Below are positions 11,291 to 22,013 of a DNA stretch of 64,000 nt, one piece after another. The stretch is from contig OY743176.1 of NCBI GenBank assembly GCA_963555705.1, positions 37,184,497 through 37,248,496 on the forward strand, given 5' to 3'. Every line of letters starts with the position of its first letter. Position 1 is the stretch's first letter. A model generated the notes under the pieces. That model searched no databases. It saw only the letters and a program-made list of their open reading frames with translations, and had not been told where the DNA came from. Origin of the DNA: Ligustrum vulgare (lineage: Eukaryota; Streptophyta; Magnoliopsida; Lamiales; Oleaceae). Made by a program: the position numbers and the translations under genes.

Positions 11291-12770
11291 GGTAATTTGA
11301 TATTGGATGTTTTAGGCACATGGCAGGTGATCTCTCTCTACTAACATATTTTGAAAAAGGTGAGACAGGTGTTGTTACCTTTGGTGATGGTCAAAAAGGT
11401 AAGATAGATGGACTGGTATCATCAATATTAAAGGACTACCTAATTAACCAATGTCTTGTATGTTGTTGGGCTTAAGGCTAATCTGATTAGTGTAGGTCAA
11501 TTATGTGATGATAACCTGTTTGTCCAATTTTCTAAAGATTATTGTAAGGTATTGAGTTGTGACGGGAACTCAAATCCATTGGAAAATGTCCTGTTTAAGG
11601 GAATTAGATCCAAGGACAAATGCTACACACTTGAAAGTCACATAACTTGCAATTCTGTAAGGGCCAAAACTGAGGAATTATGACAAAACCAGTCAGGACA
11701 TCTGAACTACCATGATCTCACAAAGCCAGCTAAGATGCAAGTTTTGAAAGGCCTACCCAATATCAAGAACATTCCAGATGGAATCTTACCTAATTTTCAA
11801 AAGGGTAAGCAAATCAAAATTCAACACATGCCAGGTATATCTCTCAACACCTCTCGTATTCTTGAACTTAATCACATGGATCTGATGGGTATTGGTGGTA
11901 AGAGATACATTTACGTATGTGGTGAAGATTTCTCCAGATATACTAGGGTTATGTTTATTCTTGATAAATCTGATGCCTTTGACAATTTTGCTAATCTTTT
12001 TCAAAAATTGAGTAATGAAAAGGCTGACAAACAGGAAGTAGAGGCTGATCAGTTGGAGATTCAACCAAAACAGCAAGCTGAAACTGGGGAGAAACCACAC
12101 CTAGCAGAAAGTCAGAATAATACTGAAGAATGTGGCACAAATGAATCTGGTTGTGCGGATACATTTGCCTTTCCAGAAGCATCTGACTACCCAGATACAC
12201 CTGATGCTGCAGAACCAAAAGTGTTGAACAGACCATCTGCTAGAATTCAAAAAGCCCATCCACTTGACAACATTCTCACTGATCTGTCTAAAAGAAATGC
12301 TATGCAGGAGGAACTCAACCAGTTTGAAAGAAACAACGTCTGGGAGCTAGTACCACATCCAAAAGAAGGAAATGTAATTGAGACCAAATGGCTCTTCAAA
12401 AACAAGTCAGTTGAACAAGGAAATGTAGTTAGAAACAAAGCTAGACTTGTTGCTCAAGGCTACACCTAGATTAAGGGTTAGACTTTACATTTACTCCTGT
12501 AGCCAGACTGGAATCCATCAGGCTGTTGCTAGTTGTGTCCTGCTACATCAATTTCAGACTATACCAGATGGATGTCAAAAGTGCGTTCCTAAACGGTGTA
12601 CTCAACGAGAAAGCTTATGTGGAGTAGCCCCAAGGATTCACATATTCATCTCACCTGAACTATGTCTTTAAACTAAAAAACGCTTTATATGGGTTGAAAC
12701 AAGCCCCCAGAGCTTGGTATGAAAGGCTCACATTATTCTTGCTAAGCAACAGATGCAAAAGGGGAGGAAC
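11291..12770 (+). pseudogene. Sirevirus-like protease/integrase/RT remnant
   Basis: The protease region reads FDIGCFRHMAGD (about 11299-11335), with D-I-G where D-S-G is expected. Pre-integrase motifs follow (VGLKANLISVGQLCDDNLF; SGHLNYHDLTK), then the start of the integrase core (GGKRYIYVCGEDFSRYTRVMF). The core then jumps to the region preceding RT, so most of the catalytic integrase domain is deleted near 12020-12040. RT begins with MQEELNQFERNNVWELVPHP, KWLFKN and KARLVAQGYT (stop at 12467-12469), and after frame changes LKNALYGLKQAPRAWYERL (about 12675-12730). The copia reading ends in TDKTLFIK at about 12790, where a gypsy PBS starts. Confidence 0.85.
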
Positions 12771-12795
12771 TGATAAAACTCTTTTCATTAAGCAT

Positions 12796-12813
12796 TGGCG
12801 CCGTTGCCGGGGA
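12796..12813 (+). other. Gypsy primer binding site, tRNA-Asp type
   Basis: TGGCGCCGTTGCCGGGGA is the PBS found just after the 5' LTR of Athila/Tat-type elements. Here it is preceded not by an LTR but by copia RT codons ending at about 12790, with only a few bases between. Confidence 0.9.
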
Positions 12814-12943
12814 ACGGTTAACCAATTTTCTGTTTAATCAATTAGAATTTTATTTTCTGCATTTTTATTTATTTATTTTTATTTTCGGTTTATATAAAAA
12901 AAAAATTTGAAATTCCGAAAATTTTATTTATTTATTTATTTAT

Positions 12944-14150
12944 ATGCATAAAACTCGATCTACTAATCCTGAATATTTTTTATTTGATCCAGAAATCGAG
13001 CGAACTTTTCGACAGCGAAGAAGGGAAGCACTAGAACAAATGGCAGCTCATAACCTCAACAATAGGACACTTAAATAATTGGCCACTCCAGATGTCGCTC
13101 AACAGCCACTCTGTATCACTTTTCCGACAGTGGAGGAGGGAAAAACTTTTGAACTGAAATCTGGACTCATTCACTTGTTGCCAACTTTTCGAGGACATGC
13201 TGGGGTCTCCCTTACAGGCATCTCAAGGAATTCCACGTGGTTTGTGACAGTATGAAACCCACTGGTATTACCGAGGAACAAATTAAAATGAGGGTCTTTC
13301 CATTCTCGTTAAAGGATGCCGCTACTGATTGGTTATACTGTTTACCATCCGGATCAGTCACCACCTGGAATGACATGAAGAGGCTATTTTTGGAAAAATA
13401 TTTTCCTGCATCTCGGGCTGGAACAATCCGGAAGGAAATTTGCGGAATTCGTCAAAACAATCGTGAATCGCTGTATGAATATTGGGAGCGCTTCAAGAAG
13501 CTCATCTCGAGCTGCCCCCATCATCAAATCAGCGAACAACTACCGGTGCAATATTTCTACGAAGGACTGCTACCAATGGACAGAAGTATGATAGATGCCG
13601 CAAGTGGAGGTGCCTTAATGGACAAAACACCGGAATAGGCTCGGGCTTTGATTTCCAACATGGCTGAAAACACTCAGCAATTTAACCCAACCCGAGACAT
13701 GCAAGTTCGCCGCGTGAACGAGGTAAGTAGTTCCAATATAGAAAGTCAAAGCTTGCTGTAGGAAGTGCACAACAAGTCAAAGCATGCGGGATAGAAGTGC
13801 ACAACAAGTCAAAGCATGCGGGATATGTGCTAACTTCGGACATGCAACGGATGCGTGCCCGGTGCTCCAAGAGGAAAACAGTGAACAAGTGAACGCTGCT
13901 GGAGGCTTCCCATTTCAAAAACAACAATACAATCCTTACTCAAACACTTACAATCCTGGCTGGAGGGACCACCCGAACTTGAGCTATGGAAATAACAAAC
14001 CTCTGGGTTTCGTCTCCAACAAGCCTCAAGGGAATTTTCAACAACAAAGAAATTTTCATCCACGGACAATATCAGCAAAAGCCACAATCATCAGGTATGT
14101 CTCTCGAAGAAATGATGAAAACCTTGGCCACTAACACTCTACAATTTCAA
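12944..14150 (+). pseudogene. Athila-like gag
   Basis: The frame starts MHKTRSTNPEYFLFDPEI at ATG 12944. After a stop at 13077 and a frame change near 13230, the gag core is clear (ITEEQIKMRVFPFSLKDAA, WNDMKRLFLEKYFPASR, ESLYEYWERFKKLISSCPHH, YFYEGLLPMDRSMIDAASGG). A stop at 13636 interrupts ARALISNMAENTQ. A CCHC knuckle (CGICANFGHATDAC, about 13815-13856) is intact. A 32-base unit around GTGCACAACAAGTCAAAGC is duplicated at 13761-13823, causing a frame break. This is a nucleocapsid precursor, non-functional as it stands. Confidence 0.88.
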
Positions 14151-15305
14151 CAGGATACCAGATCCAGCATTCAAAACCTGGAAAATCAAATGAGTCAAAT
14201 GGCCACAGCTATCAACAGACTGGAAGCACAAATAGGAGGAAAGTTGCCATCTCAACCCGAGGTGAATCCGAGGAATGTAAGTGCAATTACTCTTCGAATT
14301 GGAAAAGAAATTGAGACGCCACAATCAAAGCCACCCGTGAGTGAAGAGGAGGAGGTTGAAGAAAAAGTCGAAAAGAAAAACAGCATTCCACAAAACTCTC
14401 AGGTAAAAATCGAACCTATTGTGAATGCGAAACTAACTCCACCGCCTTTTCCGAGCAGGTTAGCGAAGGCGACTAAGGAAAGCAAGGAGAAGGAAATTCT
14501 GAAAATGTTCAGGAAAGTGGAAATCAACATTCCACTGTTGGATGCAATCAAGCAAGTGCCCCGATACGCGAAGTTCTTAAAGGAGCTGTGCACCAACAAA
14601 CGGAAATTGATGGGAAATGAAATGGTAAGAATGGGGGAAAATGTGTCAGCACTCTTCCAAAGGAAACTGCCCCCAAAATGCAAGGATCCAGGTATGTTCA
14701 CTATACCATTCCAAATAGGTAACACTAAACTGGATCGTGCATTAATAGATTTAGGTGCATCTATAAATGTAATGCCTAGGTCTACATACAATGCATTAAA
14801 ACTTTCCAAACTGACTGAAACTAATGTTATAATTCAACTAGCCGATCGTTCTAATGCTTATCCTGATGGGGTAGTTGAAGACATTCTAGTGCAAGTAGGC
14901 GGGTTAGTATTTCCTGCAGATTTTTATGTATTAGAAATGAATGATGACCATTCCCCCAACTCTACTCCTATTTTGTTAGGTAGACCATTTCTAAAAACAT
15001 CTAAGACCAAGATAGATGTTAGTAGTGGTTCACTTACCATGGAATTTGATAATGAGATTATTCAGTTTAATATTTATGATTCTGTGAACTACCTTGATGA
15101 TGATAATCCTGTTCATTCTTTTAATGTTATTGATTCTTCAGTACAGGAAACTTTCAAACTTGGTGGAAATGGTGAAAAGCCAGGTAAAATCTCGTGTATT
15201 ACATTGCCAACTTCTGATGACATGCTTTTACCCCCTGTCTTGCAGGCCCTGATGAAAAATATGAAAAAGAAGTTGAGCTTTGGAAATCCACTTAATCCCG
15301 GTTGA
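14150..15305 (+). CDS. Athila-like aspartic protease, still open reading frame
   Basis: This is the best-preserved retroelement frame in the left block, part of an open stretch from 13986 to 15305. A Gln-rich linker (SSIQNLENQMSQMATAINRL) and an acidic segment lead into the late-gag block (KVEINIPLLDAIKQVPRYAK) and a retropepsin domain. The catalytic motif is D-L-G-A-S (about 14748-14762), then LADRSNAYPDGVVEDILVQV and ILLGRPFLKTSKTKIDVSSG. The chain ends LSFGNPLNPG and a stop; in full-length relatives RT would follow. The protease therefore ends at a clean stop rather than a random break, consistent with a gag-PR-only element. It lacks its own promoter here, so expression is doubtful. Confidence 0.8.
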
Positions 15306-16071
15306 AGGAGGAAACAACAAGTCTAGCCAAAGACAGTAAACAAAGGCGCTGCTCGGGAGGCAACCCGAGAGGGGAGTTTCTTTACTCCCTCAAATTGTTA
15401 TTTTTTTATTTTCATTTTTGTCATTTTCCTTATTATTTAATTTCATTCAAAAAAAAAATAATAATAATTTGGCCCGTAACTCAGTTACGGACGTAATGCA
15501 TTAAGTTACGGCCGTAACCCCATTTATGTGTAATTCTCCAGAGCCTCCGTTACGGCCGTAAAGACATGTGTTACGGCCGTAAGTCTGGTAAATTCAAATT
15601 TTACATATTACACATTCCACTTCACATTCACGGTTGCATCATCACAATTCTCTCTCGAACCCTCTTCAAACTCGCATTACTTATATTTCAAAGCAGCATT
15701 GTGGGTTGTTAATTCCTTCCCCTTCACTTCAATTCATCCAAAAATCCACAGAGGTAAGTTCTTGATGAACCCTAAATTTCGATATTGGCTATTATTTTGT
15801 AAATTGTGAATTTATTTGTGTGATGGATGGTTGATGGGCTTGGGTAGTAATTGGCTTGAATGTGAATAAGATTTCCTATTCTACATTATGTTGGGTTGAA
15901 ATAGGGTAAAAATATGGGAATTCTTTTCAATTTTTGCTATGCATGCAATGTGTTCGATAAAATGCCCCATTGGGTTTTTCATTAAAATTTTGGAATTACA
16001 CTAAGCACACATGTTTTCAACTTACTCATTTTTCAAATGTGTTCAATGATTTGGTGTTTTGAGTGCTGAAC
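15306..16071 (+). other. Gypsy post-pol non-coding region with palindromes
   Basis: It contains the CTCGGGAGGCAACCCGAG inverted repeat (15354-15371), an A/T tract, and then three exact TTACGGCCGTAA palindromes (15506-15517, 15550-15561, 15571-15582) plus a variant near 15485. A GTAAGT donor-like site occurs near 15752 after AAAATCCACAGAG. No conserved protein is visible. Confidence 0.6.
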
Positions 16072-16206
16072 ATGATGCAGAACTTTCAGCTCCAGTTGGA
16101 CGGCATGCAAGAAGACCAGCAGGCTATCTTGGAAGAGCAGAGGTTCATTCGAGAGGAACTTCAGCGTTTGCAAAGGCTCCATGGCGGGCCCCCTCCTCCT
16201 GAATAG
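16072..16206 (+). other. Small coiled-coil frame in post-pol region
   Basis: ATG at 16072/16075 opens a peptide of about 44 residues (MQNFQLQLDGMQEDQQAI... ending LHGGPPPPE). It is rich in Gln, Glu and Leu with heptad-like spacing and a proline tail. A similar spliced post-pol peptide is plausible in Athila relatives, but I do not recognise a defined family. No splice acceptor directly precedes it. Confidence 0.3.
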
Positions 16207-17480
16207 GAACATTCATATTTTAAAAAAAAAAAGCATATTTTTTATATTGCATGCATTTAAGTTAACTTATCCTATTCTTATACTAAATAGATCATGTTTT
16301 TGCTTGCAGATATATGTGAGTGCTTGATGCTGATAATGAGACAGATACGTCTGGCTGAAGGCAGTCAACATGTCTTCGGATGAATCTAACTAGCACTCAA
16401 ATCTGGACAACCCAAAGGATAAGTCACTGCTGTCTGAGTCATATGGTTGTTGCTGGATGAGATTTCATACTCTGTGTGTGGACCTATGGTCTGAATCTTG
16501 CTTATAGCATTGCAGGCATATTCTTATTATCCAAGGGCAGGGCTAGTGGAAAAGAAGGCTGGCTATCCAAGCCAAGTTCATACCCTTTAGCTTCAAAATA
16601 TAATGATTTGAGGTAAATACGGAGATATCATAGAAGAAAGGGGAAAATCTAGTAATATAACTTCTGGGGATTGTGTGAATCTACCAATCCAAGCCAAGTT
16701 CATACCTATCTTCTAATTTAAAGGGGAACATATTGTAAGACAACTTTTGGGGGATTTTGTGAAGCCGTTTCCACCTCCAAAAGACATTTCCATAATATTG
16801 AAAAAGTTGGCAAGCCGAATTTGAGAAAATGCACTTTTTACAGATTTTGGTCGGTCTTATTGTGCACTACGGTGATAAATCAAGAAGTCAGGGCAATCAT
16901 ATAATTTTTGACAGTATGTGGATGACTAAGGGTTGCTCGGATCACACAAGTACATTAATCAACTTATTTATGTACATGGTTGATTGTACACTGCCAGATG
17001 CATCTAACTCAACAGATGCCAACAAGTGCTTAGACATGTCTCAGGTATCCAGAAGCATTTAGATTTTTTTCTTATTCACAAATTTTAGATTTTATTCTAA
17101 AATTCTTTATTTTTAAGGCAGTATATCGTGGGCTAATATGTGCAAATCTTGTAGAACGGGTCAGTTGATTGTGGAATTTTGGTAATTTATTTGTTACCCA
17201 ATTCTTGATTTATCTTGTTTCCATATTTATCCCATTTTTTGAAAGGAAATTGGCAGGAATTAGGATTCTCAAGAGATATCTTTCTCTACTAGGAATGCAA
17301 TTAAAACAAAATCTCTTGAATTCTATTTTTACTTAAATTCCATAAGAGTCTCTTCTCAAATCCGGTTTCCTCTCCATTTGAAAAACCTAAATTCACAAAA
17401 ACCCTCTTAAACCACATTAATATCCAATATTCGCCTATAACCGAACCAAGCCAAGGTGACTCCACCACCGAGCCACAAGT
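16207..17480 (+). other. Retroelement internal DNA, no gene recognised
   Basis: It contains the cassette-to-copia transition. A 20-base block, ATCCAAGCCAAGTTCATACC, occurs at about 16564 and again at about 16688. Words such as GATACGTCTGG resemble the copia parts elsewhere in the element. No RNase H motif that should follow the copia RT could be read, so the rest of copia pol appears deleted. Confidence 0.4.
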
Positions 17481-17481
17481 T

Positions 17482-18360
17482 ATGGGTGCAAATCCGAGAC
17501 CTATGTTTGGTAATCTTCTTACCAGTCACTTTTCTCCCTTAGATATTCGAAGTGAATTGATTGTTGCTAGAGAAGTTTCGAGCAAACAGTCTAAAACAAA
17601 GAGGGAGATGTCAAAAGATGATAAAGATGTGAAAGAAGGTAAATCTGAAGAAAAAAATGAATTGGAAGAAGACGTATATGGATCTGACCCGGACTCAGGT
17701 ACAACAGATGAATCTGGTGATTCAGAGTCAGAGGATGAAGAAGAGAAAGCAGAGGAATCAATTGTTGGTCGAGTCTCGGGGAGTGGTCCTGGATAAGGGT
17801 CAGATGCAGGAAAACACTGGAGGTACAGACCTCTCACAGGAAACAGGTTTTGGGTGACACTGCTGGTAAACAGGATTCGTCTAGCCAGGATGCCAGAATT
17901 GGCCAGCTAGAAGAAGAGATTGTTTCGTTAAAGGCAAAGGTATCTGATCTCAGGGTTTGTGTCAAAAGACTTGAAGCACACTGGATCAGTCGTTTGGAGG
18001 TTCTTCAAATGAAAAACCAGATGAAACAGAGGAATCTGAGTCTGGAGTTGAAAATGAAAAAAACAGAGGAGCAGGGTGAATCTGGTGAGTTAGAAAAATC
18101 TGAGAGGGAGATGATGAGCCAGAGAGGTCTGGAAGTGAGAATGAATCTGATGAGAGAAAAGGGCCTGAAAACAAGGATGATGTTGTAGAATCTGAAGAAG
18201 ATGAGATTGCTAGGCCAGACAGAAAGAACAGAAAAAAGGTGAATAACACAATGACCACAAAGAAAAAGAAACTGAGTACAAGGGCAGATGAATATACTAC
18301 ACCAGGTGGATCCAAGTATGATCATTCATCATTTGTTAGCAGCCTTATGCAGACTACCAA
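17482..18360 (+). pseudogene. Env-like/coiled-coil post-pol ORF of Sirevirus type
   Basis: The first frame (17482-17796) encodes MGANPRPMFGNLLTSHF, a basic Ser/Lys segment and a strongly acidic run (TTDESGDSESEDEEEKAE). It stops and continues in another frame with a coiled coil (RIGQLEEEIVSLKAKVSDLR, about 17895-17955) and further acidic/basic tracts, ending near YTTPGGSKYDHSSFVSSLM. Sireviruses carry an ORF of unknown function with coiled coils between pol and the 3' LTR, and position and composition fit that. No signal peptide or membrane segment is visible, so env function is not supported. Confidence 0.5.
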
Positions 18361-18600
18361 AGGTACGCTTACACATTTTAGTTTTAAGTTTTGATCGACT
18401 AGTGCCTATGCTGATTCTCAAAAGACCATATATCTGGGTGTCTAGAGACCTATAGATGGATCTGGCCAACCTGAATCGATTGGATAGGATTTCAGAATTG
18501 GGCAACTGGAATCTATTTGCATGAATTCTATGTTTGAGGGGTTGTTGGGGAGACACATAGATACTATATTCTACTGCATTAAAATTCTTAATGTTGCAGT

Positions 18601-18610
18601 AAGGGGGAGA
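18601..18610 (+). other. Copia polypurine tract
   Basis: AAGGGGGAGA followed by a short T run precedes TGAAAC, the inferred LTR start. This is the canonical plus-strand primer of Ty1/copia elements. Confidence 0.75.
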
Positions 18611-18615
18611 TTTTT

Positions 18616-20185
18616 TGAAACTCAACCTTTACTTCCAGTTTATATCATCTGTAACTGACTTTTGCCTATTTTTGTCTACTCGTGCTTACATTGGCAGGTT
18701 ACAAGATGTGGAAGGCTTCTCCTATTGCTTACATTGACGTATTGTGAATATTTATCTCCTATATTGTTGGGATAATTATCATGTGATAATTGATATTTTT
18801 TGGAGATAAAGTGTGATAAGTATTGTGATAATGGTTAGAATTCTATCACTTATCACTTATGATAAGGTCAAGAATTGTGTTATTTTATTAGGCTTAGAAT
18901 TTTATCTTTATCACTTACTATTTTTTATAAGTATTAAGATAATATTTTAGCCTTGTTAAAATAATCCTATTGGACGAGTATCTTCATGATTTCATTCTTG
19001 GTGTCCAAGTTTATCTTTTATGGTACGATTACATCAAGAAATATTGTGATTGGCCGAAAATCTCTTTTATGGCCGAGCATGATGATCTAGAAATATTGTG
19101 GTAAATTTCTTGATGATCTATTTTGTGATTATTCTTGGCACTCAAGCTTATCCTTAGATATGGTAAGTTTCTTCTTGTTATGGTCGAGAATATTTCAATC
19201 TTATCTTTGTATATGATAAGATCATCATATTGATAAGGGCCGAGCTTATTAAAGCTTATGTACATATGGTAAGATTGCTTGGTCGAAAATCTTGAATGTA
19301 AAGATTCTTGATAGGGCCGAAAATGTGGTTCCTATTTATGGTAAGATCTTTCATGATTTATCTATATCCTATTTTATGGTAAGATTTATTCAAGAATAAT
19401 TATCTTACCGTTCTCTACTGTATTTTGCAGGTATTAGAGATCTTCTGCAATAAGGAAACTTGGAAGTCAAGTAACTTAATTGCATTTAAATAAAAGAAAA
19501 ACAAGACGTTTTTCTAGAGACGTGTAAAATACAAAAATACGTGTGGTGCTTCACAAACACACGTCCACTACATTCAAGGAGTCAAGAAGCCAATTTTCGT
19601 CTGGTACACAAATATTAAATGCTTCAATTGTGTTGTGACTTCGGTACTCCGGGAGGAGGATTCAATCTCTTAGAGAAGGAAAGAATTTCAGCGTGAAGAT
19701 AAAACGAGAGATTTGGATCGTGTTCGAACGGGAGTTCGAGGTTGCTGAATAGTGTTGCAGATTCAAAGAAAACTACTGAAGAGTGGTGGGACGCCAGCTC
19801 ATATTACATGCCATAGAAGGATCAGGAAGTGATCTATTTCTTGGATGTTTGATAAGTCTATGCTTAGATTTATCCTATAGTTTAGATTGATCTGTATAAA
19901 CTCATTCCTTATATAGTGATTGGTTTTTGTCAACGGGATGCGGGCCATGGGTTTTCCCTGTTAGGGTTTTTCCAACGTTAAGCTCAAATTATTGTGTTCT
20001 TGTTCGTTTACAATTCTACACAATTTATTTTGTTCATTTACGTTTTACTATCTAGACGAATCTGCATCGGCAAGATTCATCTGGTATAGCGCTAAAACAG
20101 ATCTAAACTATTTTCTATTAATTGGTACTTTCCAGACTTATCTGTGACAGTCTGTTTATAAAATTTAGATAACTTTATATTTTCA
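18616..20185 (+). repeat. Sirevirus-like 3' LTR
   Basis: From 18737 it matches the 5' LTR; the first 121 bp (18616-18736) have no counterpart there. The termini TGAAA and TTTCA form a 5 bp inverted repeat. The last bases ATTTTCA adjoin Athila-type DNA (GAAGT...). Confidence 0.8.
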
Positions 20186-21047
20186 GAAGTTTTACTAACT
20201 CTTTTCTTCTTTACACATTGTTTCTATTTTCACATTGAGGACATTGTGTAATTTAAGTTTGGGGGTGTAGACTTCATTTTGTACGTTACCATGTTAGATA
20301 ACCTTACCGACTTATGATGTTGTGATGATTGATTTTGCTCATTTTGTTTTGGATATTGACATGCAAGATAGCCTTATCGGCATAAAATGATTTGATGTTT
20401 GAAATTGTTGTTAATTCATGAATTATGATCGAATATGCTATTGTGCCTATTTTTATAAATTGCTTATCCATGCGTGATCCTAAGTTCTTTTGAGGACAAT
20501 AGTCATGACTAATTGTTTTTGCGATTTGAAAACTATGGAAGGTTGGAGATATTCGTGAAGTAGAAAATTAGGTCGTGAGCTTGTATTTTCAATTAACCTA
20601 TCCAGTTTCTTTTCAAGATCCTTGTGAGACAAGTTTGGGGGTGGTCGAGCCAGTAAAGGAGACGGTCTAGATGTTTAGTGATTCCATGCGTGCTTGATAT
20701 AAATTTGTGTGGAGTATCATTGATGTTAAGTATAAGCCAAGTGATGATCAAACGCTAGAGATTTAAGCCCATTTTAATTATTGCATTGCCCTATCTCAGA
20801 GCCTTTTTTACTCTAGTAATTAAGCCCATAGGAGTATCTTGAAACTTGGTGCCTTATGTTTGAAACTTGGAAGTCACCGGCCTAAAGCTTGCTACATGGG
20901 TCAATTATAAAGCTTAATGAGTAGGGTACACACACACACATACACACACACACTTTGAAAAAAAAAAAAAGAGTACATCATCATTGCATTTGCTTAATAA
21001 GTCTACCTCACTTTGTAGCCTTTTTTACTCGATTTATTAAGTTCGTA
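20186..21047 (+). other. Athila-like post-pol non-coding DNA (part 2)
   Basis: It resumes after the copia insertion with the lineage-typical block CATTGAGGACATTGTG...AAGTTTGGGGGTG (about 20235-20268) and a second GTTTGGGGGTGG near 20633. A short CA microsatellite lies at 20931-20953. No gene is seen. It ends in GTA, the CACTA target duplication. Confidence 0.65.
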
Positions 21048-21068
21048 CACTACAACAAAAAAGGGCTT

Positions 21069-21322
21069 TTGCAACACTTGAATTGCAACATTCGGCAGTT
21101 GAATGTTGCTAAAAAAACATATCGCAACATTTTAAGAAGTGAATGTTGCGATTGATGTTAACAATTGAGCTTTAGCAACATTTGTCAAGTGAATGTTGCA
21201 AAAGAGACTCATTTGCAACATTTATTGAATGTTGCAAAAGAGTTCAACCTTTGGCAACGTTTAAAAAACGTTGCCAAAGGGTACCCCCTTTCGCAACGTT
21301 TTTTAAACGTTGCAATAGCTTA
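21069..21322. repeat. Left subterminal repeats of the CACTA element
   Basis: At least six short inverted pairs of the form GCAACATT...AATGTTGC or GCAACGTT...AACGTTGC occur here. They are expected binding sites for a TNPA-like protein and mirror the right-hand array. Confidence 0.85.
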
Positions 21323-21323
21323 G

Positions 21324-22010
21324 TTGATTTGAAACAAATTTAAAACTATAGGGACTGACGTGCAAATTCTGGAAAATTATTAGATTATCAGATGTCTCTG
21401 TCTCTCTCCACCATTTCATCTACAAATAAGACGATGAGAGAGAGGCGAGCGAAAGAAAACGAGAGAGGGCGAAAAAGGAGAGAAACCGGTGGTTACTGCC
21501 GGTGATTTCGCCGGCGAAATCCAACGCAGGGTGCGGCGAGGGGCGTCAAAGGCTGGGGATTGAAGATTAAGGGTTCAGTGCGAGTTGGGTGTGAGAAACT
21601 GAGACGAAGCCGCTGCTTAAATCGCGATTTTTCTGGCGAAGAAACAGCCGGTGGTTGAGGTAAGTAATAGGTTTTGTTCATTCTTGGTTTTGGGTTTTGA
21701 TTTTGAGGGTATATCGAGTTGGGACCGAGGATTGTGGTGTGCGAGTTTCTGATTTGGGTGCAGGGGTGGTTTGTGCAGGTTTGGATGGTGGTGTTGATTG
21801 ATGATGATGAACGGAGGTGGTGGCTGAATTGAGGGTAGATTGATTTTGATTTTGAATATTCTATTGATGGCAGTGGGCAGGGAAATTGTGGAATACAGTT
21901 GATGAAATGTTGTGAGGAATCAGTGGTAATCAATCTTGGAGGTTGGCAATGGAGATGGTGAACTGATGGTGAACTGATTATTCAATGGAGCCTGGTTGCA
22001 GGTCGAATGG
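21324..22010 (-). mobile_element. LTR-derived fragment captured in the CACTA element
   Basis: GATTTGAAACAAATTTAAA...CTATAGGGAC matches 36990-37030 in the reversed Tekay-family solo LTR. The following purine-rich, CCGG-rich and TGGTGGTG-rich parts keep the same order as 37060-37830 (for example GATTGATGATGATGAA at about 21795 and 37773). Similarity is moderate, so it is an old or related-family copy. No gene is supported in this segment. Confidence 0.55.
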
Positions 22011-22013
22011 TGA

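Larger units (their letters stand above)
12796..16250 (+). mobile_element. LTR-less gypsy (Athila-like) gag-PR cassette inside the copia element
   Basis: The cassette starts exactly at a gypsy PBS (12796-12813), runs through gag and protease to a stop at 15303, and continues into gypsy post-pol DNA with TTACGGCCGTAA palindromes and a short coiled-coil frame. It lacks both LTRs and all of RT, RNase H and integrase; protease is followed directly by the post-pol block. The right border with copia sequence lies somewhere in 16210-16330. It could be an old insertion that lost its LTRs, or a template-switch chimera. Confidence 0.75.
8056..20185 (+). mobile_element. Sirevirus-like Ty1/copia element carrying a gypsy cassette
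   Basis: Layout: 5' LTR (8056-9506), PBS (9509-9520), gag, protease and integrase remnants, the start of RT, then a foreign gypsy gag-PR cassette (12796 to about 16250). After that come an env-like coiled-coil region (about 17480-18360), a polypurine tract (18601-18610) and a 3' LTR (18616-20185). The Sirevirus assignment rests on the UBN2-type gag, the PBS complementary to initiator tRNA-Met, the AAGGGGGAGA tract and a post-pol ORF. The LTRs differ by roughly 3-4% by eye, so the insertion is not recent. The 5' LTR lacks about 120 bp at its start, which explains the missing TSD. Confidence 0.8.

Noticed and set aside
17482..18360. True envelope glycoprotein of a retrovirus-like element
   Set aside because: No signal peptide, membrane segment or glycoprotein features; the composition is acidic and coiled coil.
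20931..20953. CA repeat as a regulatory element
   Set aside because: A short simple repeat in retroelement non-coding DNA without supporting context.
21493..21933. 146-codon reverse frame as a gene
   Set aside because: Lies in the LTR-like purine/TGG-rich segment of the CACTA element, and composition explains the open frame.
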